A stretch of 64,000 nucleotides of DNA from positions 124,001 through 188,000 of the forward strand of contig NZ_PJJN01000031.1 in NCBI RefSeq assembly GCF_002929825.1, written 5' to 3'. Made by a program: the position numbers and the translations under genes. This DNA comes from Cryobacterium sp. Y29 (lineage in GTDB: Bacteria; Actinomycetota; Actinomycetes; Actinomycetales; Microbacteriaceae). Of this stretch, positions 1 through 7,976 are shown in pieces. The stretch's first letter is position 1. The number at the start of each line of letters is the position of its first letter. The notes beneath the pieces were generated by a model, which saw nothing but the letters and a program-made list of their open reading frames with translations, was not told where the DNA came from and did not search any database.

Positions 1-2
1 GG

Positions 3-1274
3 CACCTCGACGCAAGCTGCGGCGTGATGGTAACCGCCTCACATAATCCTGCGATCGATAACGGCTACAAGGTCTACCTGGGCGGCGCAAACAATGGCGC
101 GCAGATCGTCTCCCCCGACGACTTGGCCATCTCGACCGAGATTCTGCGCGTTGCCGCCGACGAACACGTTCTGCACCTGCCGCGCGGCAGCTATGAAACC
201 GCCGAAGAAGACGTCGTGCACGCCTACATCGCGGCGACGGCCGGCATCGCCCACACGCCCCGCGCGCAGGTGAACGCGGTGTACACCGCGATGCACGGCG
301 TGGGTTGGGACACCACGCGTCGGGTGTTGGAGAAGGCCGGATTCGACCTGCCGACCCTCGTTGATGCCCAGATCGCGCCGGACGCTGCTTTTCCGACCGT
401 CGCTTTTCCGAATCCGGAAGAACCCGGAGCGCTGAACCTGGCCTACGAGAGCGCGCGCGAGGTGGGCGCTGAGCTCATCATCGCCAACGATCCGGATGCC
501 GACCGCCTCGCCGTGGCCATCCCCGACCTGTCCAGTGCGAGTGGGTACCGCCGACTCAGCGGCAATGAGGTTGGCGCGATTCTCGGTTGGCGGGCGGCCG
601 CCCTGGCTCCGGCGCACGATCCCGACGCTCTGCCCACCATCGATGCCGGAACCCTGGCCTGCTCGATCGTGTCATCGCCGGCACTGCATGCGGTCGCGGA
701 TGCCTACGGCCTGCGCTTCACAGAAACCCTCACCGGCTTCAAATGGGTGTCGCGGGTGCCCAACCTGGTTTACGGGTACGAAGAAGCGCTCGGCTATCTG
801 GTCAACCCGGATACCGTACGTGATAAAGATGGTATATCGGCCGCAGTGGCATTGCTTTCGCTGGTGAGCGATCTCAAGTCGGAGGGAACGACCCTCGCCG
901 GCTATCTCGACTCGTTCAGCGAGAAGTTCGGATACTTCGCCTCCGGACAAATCTCCGTGCGGGTCTCTGAACTCTCGACGATCGCCCTGGTCATGACGCG
1001 ACTGCGGGAATCCCCACCCACCCACGTCGGCCGTATTCGGGTCGACGAAATCGACGATTTTCGTTGGGGGCTGGGCGAGCTGCCGCCGAGCGATGTGTTG
1101 CGCATCCGCTTGACCGATGGGTCGCGCGTGATGGTGCGCCCGAGTGGAACCGAGCCAAAACTCAAGGTGTACATCGATACCCGCTGCCCGGTCGGCACTC
1201 TGGTGGAGCGCCGTTCTGCCGCGCAGGCCGCCCTCGACGAGCTCGATCGGGGCATGCGGGCGCTGATCGCGTAG
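3..1274 (+). CDS. Phospho-sugar mutase (phosphoglucomutase/phosphomannomutase family), C-terminal part
   Basis: This is the 3' portion of an alpha-D-phosphohexomutase; the start lies left of the window, so about 424 codons of a protein usually near 550-580 are seen. The active-site serine loop TASHNP follows the left edge directly. Further on are the metal loop DPDADR, a sugar-binding loop of the GEExxG type seen as GYEEALGY, and the phosphate loop RPSGTEPKLKVY, so all catalytic elements are intact. The family interconverts 1- and 6- (or 5-) phosphosugars. Next to adenosine deaminase it may act on the ribose-1-phosphate released by nucleoside phosphorylases; that is inference. It ends in a repeat shared with another convergent gene pair. 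Confidence 0.9.
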   Translation, partial: HLDASCGVMVTASHNPAIDNGYKVYLGGANNGAQIVSPDDLAISTEILRVAADEHVLHLPRGSYETAEEDVVHAYIAATAGIAHTPRAQVNAVYTAMHGVGWDTTRRVLEKAGFDLPTLVDAQIAPDAAFPTVAFPNPEEPGALNLAYESAREVGAELIIANDPDADRLAVAIPDLSSASGYRRLSGNEVGAILGWRAAALAPAHDPDALPTIDAGTLACSIVSSPALHAVADAYGLRFTETLTGFKWVSRVPNLVYGYEEALGYLVNPDTVRDKDGISAAVALLSLVSDLKSEGTTLAGYLDSFSEKFGYFASGQISVRVSELSTIALVMTRLRESPPTHVGRIRVDEIDDFRWGLGELPPSDVLRIRLTDGSRVMVRPSGTEPKLKVYIDTRCPVGTLVERRSAAQAALDELDRGMRALIA

Positions 1275-1312
1275 GTGAAGCCTCCGGTGCGGCGTGGGAA
1301 GATCCGCTCGCC

Positions 1313-1381
1313 GGGCCCACCTTTTGACCGTGGGCCCAGTTTATAAGCTGGGCCCACGGACGGGGCCCGGGCCCCGTCCGT
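1313..1381. repeat. REP-like palindromic element, copy 1
   Basis: A 69-bp element lies between the convergent ends of the mutase and PTS IIB genes. It contains two palindromes: a GGGCCCAG/CTGGGCCC stem around TTATAA, and a perfect 26-bp GC palindrome that reads ACGGACGGGGCCC and its complement. The reverse complement of this copy matches positions 53771-53839 at about 62 of 69 bases. It may act as a bidirectional terminator or mRNA-end stabiliser. Confidence 0.8.
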
Positions 1382-1427
1382 GACAGCGGTGGGGCTGGAA
1401 CGCGGAGACGTGTGCGGGCGCGGGGTT

Positions 1428-1703
1428 CTAGGAACCCAGAGCGATGTCGAGCTTGACGACCAGTTCGTCGACATCGAAGTAGTTGTTGATGACGATGACG
1501 TCGGCGTTGGTCTTGCCGATCGCGTCGACGAGCTCAGACGAAGTCAAAATGACCTGGGCGTCGGCCGCGGCGGCGCGCACGCCGGCGACATCCGTAGCCA
1601 GCACACTCGCATCGATCTCGAGGCGTTCGAGCGCGCGTTCCGCATTGACTTTGAGAATGGCCGAGGTGCCCAGGCCGATACCGCACATCACGACGATCTT
1701 CAT
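1428..1703 (-). CDS. PTS system IIB component (ascorbate/lactose-type)
   Basis: This 91-residue protein has the compact fold and signature of PTS IIB subunits: an N-terminal beta strand runs into the phosphocysteine loop CGIGLGTS, with Cys7 as the phosphorylation site. It would pass phosphate from IIA to a sugar taken up by a IIC channel. Its start overlaps the stop of the IIA gene by 4 nt, so the two are translationally coupled. No IIC gene is visible on either side. The length is normal for a free-standing IIB. The substrate cannot be read from the sequence; the neighbouring adenosine deaminase suggests a nucleoside- or pentose-related role. Confidence 0.85.
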   Translation of the reverse strand: MKIVVMCGIGLGTSAILKVNAERALERLEIDASVLATDVAGVRAAAADAQVILTSSELVDAIGKTNADVIVINNYFDVDELVVKLDIALGS

Positions 1704-2149
1704 GAGGCAGTCCGGTCGAACACGCTCTGCACGAACTCGGCGTTGGTGGCGCCGGCCAGTGCCGGAATCACCGTCGGGTCATTGAAGACGTTGGCGAGTT
1801 CGGCGACGAACTGCAGGTGGTCGTCGGCACCGGCCACGGCCAGGCCCACGATCACGCTGACCGGGTCGTTGTGGGGGTGCCCGAAGGCGACCGGCTCGAC
1901 GAGGGTGACGACGCAGAGTCCGTCTGTGAGAACATCCGCTCCCGGGCGGGCGTGCGCGAGCGCCAGGCCCGGCGCGATCACGATGTAGGCACCGAATTCG
2001 CGAATAACCCCGATCATGCGCTCGGTATAAGCGGATGTGGCGGCGCCGGAACGCACGAGGGCGTCACCGGCCGCCGTGATGGCGGCCGGCCAATCGTCGG
2101 CGTGCGCACCGATCGTGATGGCGTCCAGCGGGAGATGCGGCAGTGACAT
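1700..2149 (-). CDS. PTS system IIA component (fructose/mannitol/ascorbate type)
   Basis: This 149-residue protein is a PTS EIIA type-2 domain. The phosphorylatable histidine is His66 in the motif LALAHARP, followed by the usual strand and the GHPHNDPV segment typical of the family. It accepts phosphate from HPr and passes it to the IIB encoded next, whose start codon overlaps this stop. A 58-nt gap separates it from the upstream adenosine deaminase, consistent with one transcript. It could be an UlaC-like subunit. Lacking a IIC partner here, it might also have a regulatory role, but that is speculation. Confidence 0.85.
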   Translation of the reverse strand: MSLPHLPLDAITIGAHADDWPAAITAAGDALVRSGAATSAYTERMIGVIREFGAYIVIAPGLALAHARPGADVLTDGLCVVTLVEPVAFGHPHNDPVSVIVGLAVAGADDHLQFVAELANVFNDPTVIPALAGATNAEFVQSVFDRTAS

Positions 2150-2207
2150 GATTCCTTCGGTTCTGCGGGGTGGTGCTTGGTGCGCTGGCGCTTTGGGTCA
2201 GCCAGCG

Positions 2208-3326
2208 TCAGGCGTCGCCGAAGCCGGCTTCGATGGCCTCGACCAACTCTTCACGGTCTTCCAACGGCAGGAACGCCGCGTGGGCTGCGTTGAGCTGGAA
2301 GATCTCGAGGTCGCCGACGTCATAGCCGAAGGCGTCGGCGAGCAGGGCGAGTTCCTGGGTGAGGGTGGTGTCGCTCATCAGGCGGTTGTCGGTGTTGACG
2401 GTGACCTTGAAGCCAAGCTGGTAGAGCAAGTCGAACGGGTGGTCGAAGAGTTCCGCGCCCCAGGCGGCGACCGCCCCGGTCTGCAGGTTCGACGACGGGC
2501 TCAGTTCGAGCGTGATCTCGCGGTCGCGCACCCACTGGGCCACCGGGCCGAGGGTGACGAAGGTGTTGTCGTCGTCCTGGCGTTCGATGGTGACGTCTTC
2601 GGCGAGTCGCACGCCGTGGCCGAGGCGCAACGCGCGGCCATCGAATAGGGCGCTGCGAATGCTGTCCAGGCCGTCGGCCTCCCCGGCGTGCACGGTGACC
2701 GGCATGAATTCGCGGGCAAGCAGGTCAAAGGCTGCGCGGTGGTTGCCGGCCGGAAAGCCGGCTTCCGCGCCGGCGATGTCGAAGCCGACAACTCCGTCGA
2801 AGCGGTAGCGCACGGCGAGTTCGGCGATCTCGAGGCCGCGGTTCGCGTGGCGCATGGCGGTGATGAGCTGGCCGATGCGAATGCTGCGGCCCGACCCTTC
2901 GACGTTCTCGATGCCGGCTTCGATGCCGTCCTGCACGGCTTCGACGACCTCGTTGAGGGTGAGGCCGCGGGCCAGGTGCTGCTCGGGAGCCCAGCGAACT
3001 TCACCGTAGATGACGCCATCGTCGGCGAGATCCTCGACGAATTCGCGGGCGACCCGGCTGAGTCCCTCGCGGGTCTGCATGACCGCGGTCGTGACGTCGA
3101 AGGTCTTGAGGTATTCCACGAGCGAACCCGCGTTGGACTGGTCGGAGAACCATTCACCGAGCGCGTCGGCATTCGTTGTCGGAAGGACGAATCCGATGGA
3201 GTCAGCTAATTCGATGATGGACTGCGGGCGCAGGCCGCCGTCGAGGTGGTCGTGCAGCGAAACCTTGGGCAGGGTGTTGATGCTCGTGCCGCCGCCGGGC
3301 ATGAGGAATTCCTCGATCACAGTCAT
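2208..3326 (-). CDS. add: Adenosine deaminase
   Basis: Adenosine deaminase (EC 3.5.4.4) converts adenosine or deoxyadenosine to inosine or deoxyinosine in purine salvage. The 372-residue protein has the full family pattern: the zinc ligands in HDHLDGG (His25, His27), VHAGE with the third zinc histidine and the catalytic glutamate region, RLGHG, the LELSPSSN substrate segment, and VTVNTDNR carrying the last metal aspartate. The ATG lies after an AGGAG-like stretch on the minus strand. It leads the PTS IIA/IIB genes, and the mutase on the other strand may complete conversion of nucleosides to pentose phosphates. Confidence 0.95.
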   Translation of the reverse strand: MTVIEEFLMPGGGTSINTLPKVSLHDHLDGGLRPQSIIELADSIGFVLPTTNADALGEWFSDQSNAGSLVEYLKTFDVTTAVMQTREGLSRVAREFVEDLADDGVIYGEVRWAPEQHLARGLTLNEVVEAVQDGIEAGIENVEGSGRSIRIGQLITAMRHANRGLEIAELAVRYRFDGVVGFDIAGAEAGFPAGNHRAAFDLLAREFMPVTVHAGEADGLDSIRSALFDGRALRLGHGVRLAEDVTIERQDDDNTFVTLGPVAQWVRDREITLELSPSSNLQTGAVAAWGAELFDHPFDLLYQLGFKVTVNTDNRLMSDTTLTQELALLADAFGYDVGDLEIFQLNAAHAAFLPLEDREELVEAIEAGFGDA

Positions 3327-3696
3327 ACGGACAAGCTCCTCGGTACGGGGGCGGCTGTGAACTACAACCGCGCGCTCAGCTTATCGGAGCGGCTCTGGGC
3401 GGACCATGAGAAATGCGGCCAGCGGATGCCGACCCTCGCGTCGAGCCCTGCGGCCAGGGCCCGGCCCCGTAAGCACGAGTAGATCTACCCTGAACTGTGC
3501 CCACCACAATCATTCTCGACTGCGACCACGAGAAGTTCTGGGCGCTCATCGTCGATGCCCTCGAGCGTGTCGGTGACCCGCCGCAGCACTCGGCCGCCTG
3601 ACCGCGCAGCCGTGAATCCGCCGCAGGCCCCAGCCGCCGCGTGACTTCCACCCTCCAAACGGGGTTGGATGGAGCTCTACGACAAACGGGAGCCCC
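3327..3696. other. Intergenic region between add and the SDR gene
   Basis: This 370-nt gap holds the promoter region of the leftward add operon and the leader of the SDR gene. The only possible gene is a 34-codon reading frame at 3497-3601, listed separately. I see no RNA structure, repeat or mobile element here. Confidence 0.6.
3497..3601 (+). CDS. Possible tiny ORF, 34 aa, unknown
   Basis: A GTG-initiated frame of 34 codons ends in TGA. The sequence TACCCT lies 5 nt before the GTG, the pattern expected of a leaderless transcript. The peptide contains DCDHEKFW and VDALERVG and is not recognised. Codon third positions are mostly G or C, as in genuine genes here. With no ribosome binding site and such a short length it may equally be chance or a gene remnant. 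Confidence 0.2.
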   Translation: MPTTIILDCDHEKFWALIVDALERVGDPPQHSAA

Positions 3697-4650
3697 ATGA
3701 CCACACGCGCCAAGCACCTCCCCGACATGCAGATTCCCGACCTGCACGGCAAGCTTGCCGTCGTCACGGGCGCCAACAGCGGCCTCGGATTCGGCCTCAC
3801 CGGCCGCCTCGCCCGCGCGGGCGCCGAGGTCATCCTCGCCGTACGCAACGAGGAAAAGGGGGCCGCGGCCGTGAGACGCATTCGTGAACAAACCCCGGAG
3901 GCGAGCGTCAGCATCCGTCGTCTCGATCTGGCTTCGCTGTCGAGCATCGCCAAATTCGGTGAGGAGCTCGCGAAGGAAGGGCGCCCGATCGATATTCTGC
4001 TCAACAACGCCGGCATCATGATGCCGCCGGTGCGCGACGAGACCGAAGACGGCTTCGAGCTGCAATTCGGCACCAACCACCTCGGCCATTTCGCGCTCAC
4101 CGCCCACCTGCTGCCGCTGCTGCGCGCCGCCACAACGAGCCGGGTCGTGAGTCTCTCAAGCCTGATCGCCCGCACGGGGCGCCTCGACTTCGACGACCTG
4201 CACGGCTTGCGTTACCGGCCGCACCGCGCCTACGCGCTCTCCAAACTCGCCACGCTCATGTTCGCGCGGGAACTCAACCGGCGCAGCGTCGTCGGCGGTT
4301 GGGGCCTGCGCAGCATCGCCGCGCATCCGGGCGCGACCGTCACCAACCTGCAGATCACCGGACCCACCCACAAGGGAGCCTCGGCCCGGGTTTTCCTCGC
4401 CGTCAACGAGGCCACCCACCACATCGGCTGGATCTGGCAGCAGGTCGACCAGGGCATCCTGCCGGCCCTCTACGCGGCGACGAGCCCGGCAGCGGCCGGC
4501 GGCGGCTACTACGGCCCCGGTGGCTTCGGCGAACTCACCGGCGCCGCCGCGCCCGCCAGGCTGCCGCCGCGATCGCTCGATGAAGCGGATGCCCGCCGTC
4601 TCTGGTCGCAGTCCGAGGAACTCACCGGCGCCACCTTCCCGGCCGTGTAG
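3697..4650 (+). CDS. Short-chain dehydrogenase/reductase (retinol dehydrogenase-like)
   Basis: This 317-residue NAD(P)-dependent oxidoreductase of the classical SDR family has the cofactor loop TGANSGLG (residues 24-31), the NNAG structural motif (103-106), catalytic serines near 154-155 and the YALSK active-site pair (Tyr179, Lys183). It is longer than a minimal SDR, with the extended C-terminal part of the retinol dehydrogenase/light-dependent protochlorophyllide reductase-like group. The substrate cannot be deduced. The ATG follows a weak GGGAG. Its last 29 nt overlap, tail to tail, the end of the hydrolase gene on the opposite strand. Confidence 0.9.
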   Translation: MTTRAKHLPDMQIPDLHGKLAVVTGANSGLGFGLTGRLARAGAEVILAVRNEEKGAAAVRRIREQTPEASVSIRRLDLASLSSIAKFGEELAKEGRPIDILLNNAGIMMPPVRDETEDGFELQFGTNHLGHFALTAHLLPLLRAATTSRVVSLSSLIARTGRLDFDDLHGLRYRPHRAYALSKLATLMFARELNRRSVVGGWGLRSIAAHPGATVTNLQITGPTHKGASARVFLAVNEATHHIGWIWQQVDQGILPALYAATSPAAAGGGYYGPGGFGELTGAAAPARLPPRSLDEADARRLWSQSEELTGATFPAV

Positions 4651-5491
4651 TTTCGCTGTCGATGACCTTCACGAGCACCCGCGCCAGGCGCTTCCGAATG
4701 ATGTGGTCGTTGGCCTCCACGCGATGCATGGTGACGTGGCGCATCCGCTCGATGACGGTCATGCTGCCCTGGGCGATGAACGCGTCGAACGCTCCGTAGA
4801 TCACGTCGACCGGCACCGTGAGGCTCGCGATGTCGCTCACCACGGTCTGCGATTCGATACAGTGCTCCATCGATTTGATGAAGGGGGTCCAGGTCTTCTC
4901 GGTGAGTTCGAAGATGCCCTTGGGCAGCAGGCGCGACATGATCGCGGCGTTGGCGAGCGTGAATTCCTTGTTGGCGCGCAGAAAATCGTAGGCGCGCAGG
5001 TACGCGCTGACCCGCGCCTTGACCCGCGGATCGCCGATGTCGCTCGGTGAGACGTAGACCGGCGGCCCGACCAAGACCACGCGTGATACCGTGCCGCGAG
5101 CGGCCAGACGCCGCCAGAATGTCGCGACACGGCCGTGTCGCTCCATCGCGGCGTAGCGCGTGCTGATCAGGCTGCCCAGCGAGTGGCCGACGAGCACGAA
5201 CGGCTCGCGCAACTTCAGAGAGCGGATGGTCGCAGCCAAGGCCCCGACATGATCCTCCAGTCGGTACTGGCAACCGTTCGGCGCCGGCGACTGACCGAAG
5301 CCCAGAATATCCACGGCAATCACGCGATGGTTCGGTGTCAGCAGCGGAATCACCTCGTAGAAGGTGATCGAAGACGACGCGATGCCGTGCACCAGGAGGA
5401 CGACCGGACCGGTGCCGGCATCCGTTGCTACGTGCAGGAGCGGTGGGCAGGACCGACGCGTCGTACGCATCCGTTCCGCCCACCAGGACAT
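4622..5491 (-). CDS. Alpha/beta-fold hydrolase
   Basis: This 289-residue alpha/beta hydrolase has an oxyanion-hole segment LLVHGIASS and the nucleophile elbow GHSLGS with Ser104. Late acid and histidine candidates are in YGAFDAF and ANDHII, giving a complete Ser-Asp-His triad. A cap-like insertion rich in helices lies between the nucleophile and the acid. The family includes esterases, lipases and C-C hydrolases, and the substrate is unknown. No signal peptide is evident, so it should be cytoplasmic. Its 3' end overlaps the convergent SDR by 29 nt, and it lies 3 nt upstream of the stop of the small protein at 5495-5716. Confidence 0.88.
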   Translation of the reverse strand: MSWWAERMRTTRRSCPPLLHVATDAGTGPVVLLVHGIASSSITFYEVIPLLTPNHRVIAVDILGFGQSPAPNGCQYRLEDHVGALAATIRSLKLREPFVLVGHSLGSLISTRYAAMERHGRVATFWRRLAARGTVSRVVLVGPPVYVSPSDIGDPRVKARVSAYLRAYDFLRANKEFTLANAAIMSRLLPKGIFELTEKTWTPFIKSMEHCIESQTVVSDIASLTVPVDVIYGAFDAFIAQGSMTVIERMRHVTMHRVEANDHIIRKRLARVLVKVIDSETTRPGRWRR

Positions 5492-5494
5492 GCG

Positions 5495-5716
5495 CTACGT
5501 ATCGTCACGCAGCGTGGCCTTCAGGTCATTTTTAGCCTCGGTCGCATTACGCTCGGCTTCAGCATGCTTCACGTCGCCCTCGGCCTGCTTCACCTTGGCA
5601 TTGGCTTTAGCCTCGTCGACCTTGTCATCGATGCGGTCCTTGGCGTCGTCCACTGCCCGACCGATCTTCTTGCCGGTGGCATCGAGTGCATCCTTGGCAT
5701 TGTCTGCGAATCCCAT
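5495..5716 (-). CDS. Small hydrophilic helical protein (CsbD/LEA-like)
   Basis: This 73-residue protein is almost entirely Ala, Lys, Asp and Glu in helix-forming heptads (AKDALDATGKK, DDAKDRIDDK, KQAEGDVKHAE). It has no cysteine and no membrane segment. Such proteins in actinobacteria resemble CsbD or LEA-type stress proteins; I cannot assign a firm family. The start at 5716 was chosen because a strong ATCAGGAGGACAG ribosome binding site lies just before it; the frame is open further upstream but has no such site. It may be a general stress protein, but that is inference from composition. Confidence 0.8.
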   Translation of the reverse strand: MGFADNAKDALDATGKKIGRAVDDAKDRIDDKVDEAKANAKVKQAEGDVKHAEAERNATEAKNDLKATLRDDT

Positions 5717-5849
5717 GCTGTCCTCCTGATCGTGTGAGCGGTCGGGTTGAACCGCGTATTCCCTGACCATACTTCGGGGGTTGGGCGCCGAGTCCCAATT
5801 GTGATCCGACTCCCAGACTGCCTCCAGACAGTGCCCCCACAACGCTCGG

Positions 5850-5860
5850 TACGGTGAGAT
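5850..5860 (+). promoter_or_regulatory. Putative leaderless promoter -10 box of the DUF4349 gene
   Basis: TACGGT at 5850-5855 is followed by 5 nt and then the ATG. This is the spacing of a transcript that starts at the start codon. There is no ribosome binding site. Confidence 0.45.
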
Positions 5861-6724
5861 ATGAGACGAACTTGGGGTGTCATCACGGTTCTGCTAACGG
5901 CCGTGTTGCTGGCGGGATGCACGGCGAACAGCGGCAGTTCCGTGACCACGGACTCGTCGGGAAGCATCTCCAGCGGGGCTGTTCCCGCTGAGGGTGACCG
6001 GGCGACCGACGAAAGCCTGGTCACCGGCACCACCGGCGCCGTGACGACCACGAACCGCGACGTCATCACCACCGGATCCATGTCGATCACGGCCACCGAC
6101 CCGGTCGCGGCAGGCGAAACCGCCGTCACCATTACCGAACAGGCCGGCGGACGGGTGGACAGCCGCAGTGAAAACCCGGCCACCGACATCCAGCCGGCCA
6201 GCGCGCACCTCACCCTGCGCATTCCGTCCGACGAACTCGACCGCACCCTGGCCGATCTGAAGAAACTCGGCACCCTCAACTTCGTGACACTCACCGCCGA
6301 GGATGCGACGCAGCAAAGCCAGGACCTCGACGCCCGCGTCACCGCGCTGACCACATCGGTCGACCGGCTGCTCGCGCTGATGGCCTCCGCCACCACGACA
6401 GCAGACCTCATCAGCATCGAAAGTACGCTGTCGAACCGGCAGGGTGAGCTGGAAAGTCTGCGGTCCCAGCGCGACTTTCTCGCTGACCAAATCGACTACT
6501 CGACCCTGCAACTCGACCTGGTCTCGGAGGGTACCGTCGCCGCGGGCGGCCCCGACAACTTCTGGACCGGTATCACCGCCGGCTGGAGCGCCCTCGTCGC
6601 AGCCCTCGGTGGCCTGCTGATCGGTCTCGGAGTGGCCCTGCCCTGGCTCGTCGTGCTGGCGATTTTCGGGGCAATTGTGTTGCTTATCGTGCGGTTGTTC
6701 ACACGCCGGCGCAAGGCTGCATAG
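5861..6724 (+). CDS. DUF4349 family lipoprotein
   Basis: This 287-residue exported lipoprotein starts with a short signal peptide and the lipobox LLAG-Cys20, then a Ser/Thr/Gly-rich linker. The central DUF4349 domain holds the ITEQAGGRV and HLTLRIPSDELDRTLADL segments, followed by a coiled-coil-like stretch with SIESTLSNRQGELESLR. A hydrophobic helix near residues 245-280 and a basic tail, RRRKAA, suggest a second membrane anchor. The function of DUF4349 is unknown; it is common in actinobacterial envelopes. The gene ends 11 nt before the acyl-CoA dehydrogenase start. Confidence 0.88.
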   Translation: MRRTWGVITVLLTAVLLAGCTANSGSSVTTDSSGSISSGAVPAEGDRATDESLVTGTTGAVTTTNRDVITTGSMSITATDPVAAGETAVTITEQAGGRVDSRSENPATDIQPASAHLTLRIPSDELDRTLADLKKLGTLNFVTLTAEDATQQSQDLDARVTALTTSVDRLLALMASATTTADLISIESTLSNRQGELESLRSQRDFLADQIDYSTLQLDLVSEGTVAAGGPDNFWTGITAGWSALVAALGGLLIGLGVALPWLVVLAIFGAIVLLIVRLFTRRRKAA

Positions 6725-6734
6725 GCTTGTCTAT

Positions 6735-7976
6735 GTGACCGAGTTTCTCCCTGCGCCAGCCCTGCTCGAAACGCCTCCGGCAGCGCCAGTTTCCCTACCC
6801 GCAAGCGACCAAAACGAGCCGCTGCTCTCTGACCAGATCCTGGCGGGCATCCGTTCGCGAGCTGCCGGTTATGACCGGGCCAATACATTCTTCTTTGAGG
6901 ACCTCGAGGAACTTGTCGCCGCCGGTTACCTGCGTGCCCTCGTGCCGATTCGGTTCGGCGGACTCGGTTGCACCCTGCAGCAGATCGCGCGCGCGCAGAC
7001 CCGGCTCGCCGCGCACGCCCCGGCCACCGCTCTCGGAGTGAACATGCACCTGATCTGGACGGGAGTCGCCGCGAGCCTCTCCGCGCAGGGCGACCACTCG
7101 CTCGACTTTCTGCTCGAGGAGGCCGGCCGCGGTGAGATCTTCGCCTTCGGCGTGAGCGAACCCGGCAACGACCTTGTTCTCTTCGGCTCGACAACGGATG
7201 CCATCCCCGAGCCAGGCGGCGGCTACCGGTTCACCGGCACTAAGGTTTTCACCTCACTCTCCCCCGCCTGGACCCGGCTCGGCACCCTGGGCCTCGATTC
7301 TTCCGACCCGGGCGACCCTGCGATCGTCTGGGCGTTTCTCGATCGAGCGGATGCCGGCATCCACTCGAAAGACGACTGGGATACCCTCGGCATGCGCGCC
7401 AGCCAGAGCCAGAGCACTGTGCTGGAGGGCGCACTGGCCCGCCCCGACCGGGTCGTGCGCAAGCTGCCGGTCGGCCCGAACGGCGACCCGCTCGTCGCCG
7501 GGATTTTCGCCAACTTTGAAATTCTGCTCAGTGCGGTGTACACCGGCATCGGCCAGCGGGCGCTCGAGCTCGCAGCCCTGGGCGCGCACCGACGTACATC
7601 GCGCAAGAACGATGGGCGCACGCACGCGCAGGATCCGGTGGCACGCTGGCGGGTGGGCGAGCTCGTCATCGCGATGGACGGCATCTACCCGCAGATCGAC
7701 GCCCTCGCTCGCGCCGTCGACGAACAAACCTGGCAGGTCGGTCCGGCCTGGTTCGCCCAGCTGTCCGGGCTCAAGTATCGGGCCACCCAGAACGCCAAGT
7801 TTGTCGTCGATACCGCCGTGCAGGTCGCGGGCGGCTCCGCCTTCAACGCCGACTCCGAACTCGCGCGGCTCTACCGCGACGTGCTCGCGGGTCTCTTCCA
7901 CCCCTCAGACGCGGACTCCGCGCACGCGACCGCCGCAGCATCCGTTTTGGGACCCCTCGATGTGCGCACCTCATGA
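6735..7976 (+). CDS. Acyl-CoA dehydrogenase family protein
   Basis: This flavoprotein of about 413 residues belongs to the acyl-CoA dehydrogenase superfamily. Visible features are the helical N-domain, the middle-domain segment FAFGVSEPGND, and a C-terminal helical domain with QVAGGSAFNADSELARLYRDV. It resembles the SfnB/DszC-like flavin-dependent branch more than classical beta-oxidation enzymes, so the substrate is open. I chose the GTG at 6735 because the frame upstream overlaps the preceding gene, and because TAGGCT lies 7 nt before it as a leaderless promoter. Its stop overlaps the ThrE start by 4 nt (ATGA), so the two are coupled. Confidence 0.85.
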   Translation: MTEFLPAPALLETPPAAPVSLPASDQNEPLLSDQILAGIRSRAAGYDRANTFFFEDLEELVAAGYLRALVPIRFGGLGCTLQQIARAQTRLAAHAPATALGVNMHLIWTGVAASLSAQGDHSLDFLLEEAGRGEIFAFGVSEPGNDLVLFGSTTDAIPEPGGGYRFTGTKVFTSLSPAWTRLGTLGLDSSDPGDPAIVWAFLDRADAGIHSKDDWDTLGMRASQSQSTVLEGALARPDRVVRKLPVGPNGDPLVAGIFANFEILLSAVYTGIGQRALELAALGAHRRTSRKNDGRTHAQDPVARWRVGELVIAMDGIYPQIDALARAVDEQTWQVGPAWFAQLSGLKYRATQNAKFVVDTAVQVAGGSAFNADSELARLYRDVLAGLFHPSDADSAHATAAASVLGPLDVRTS

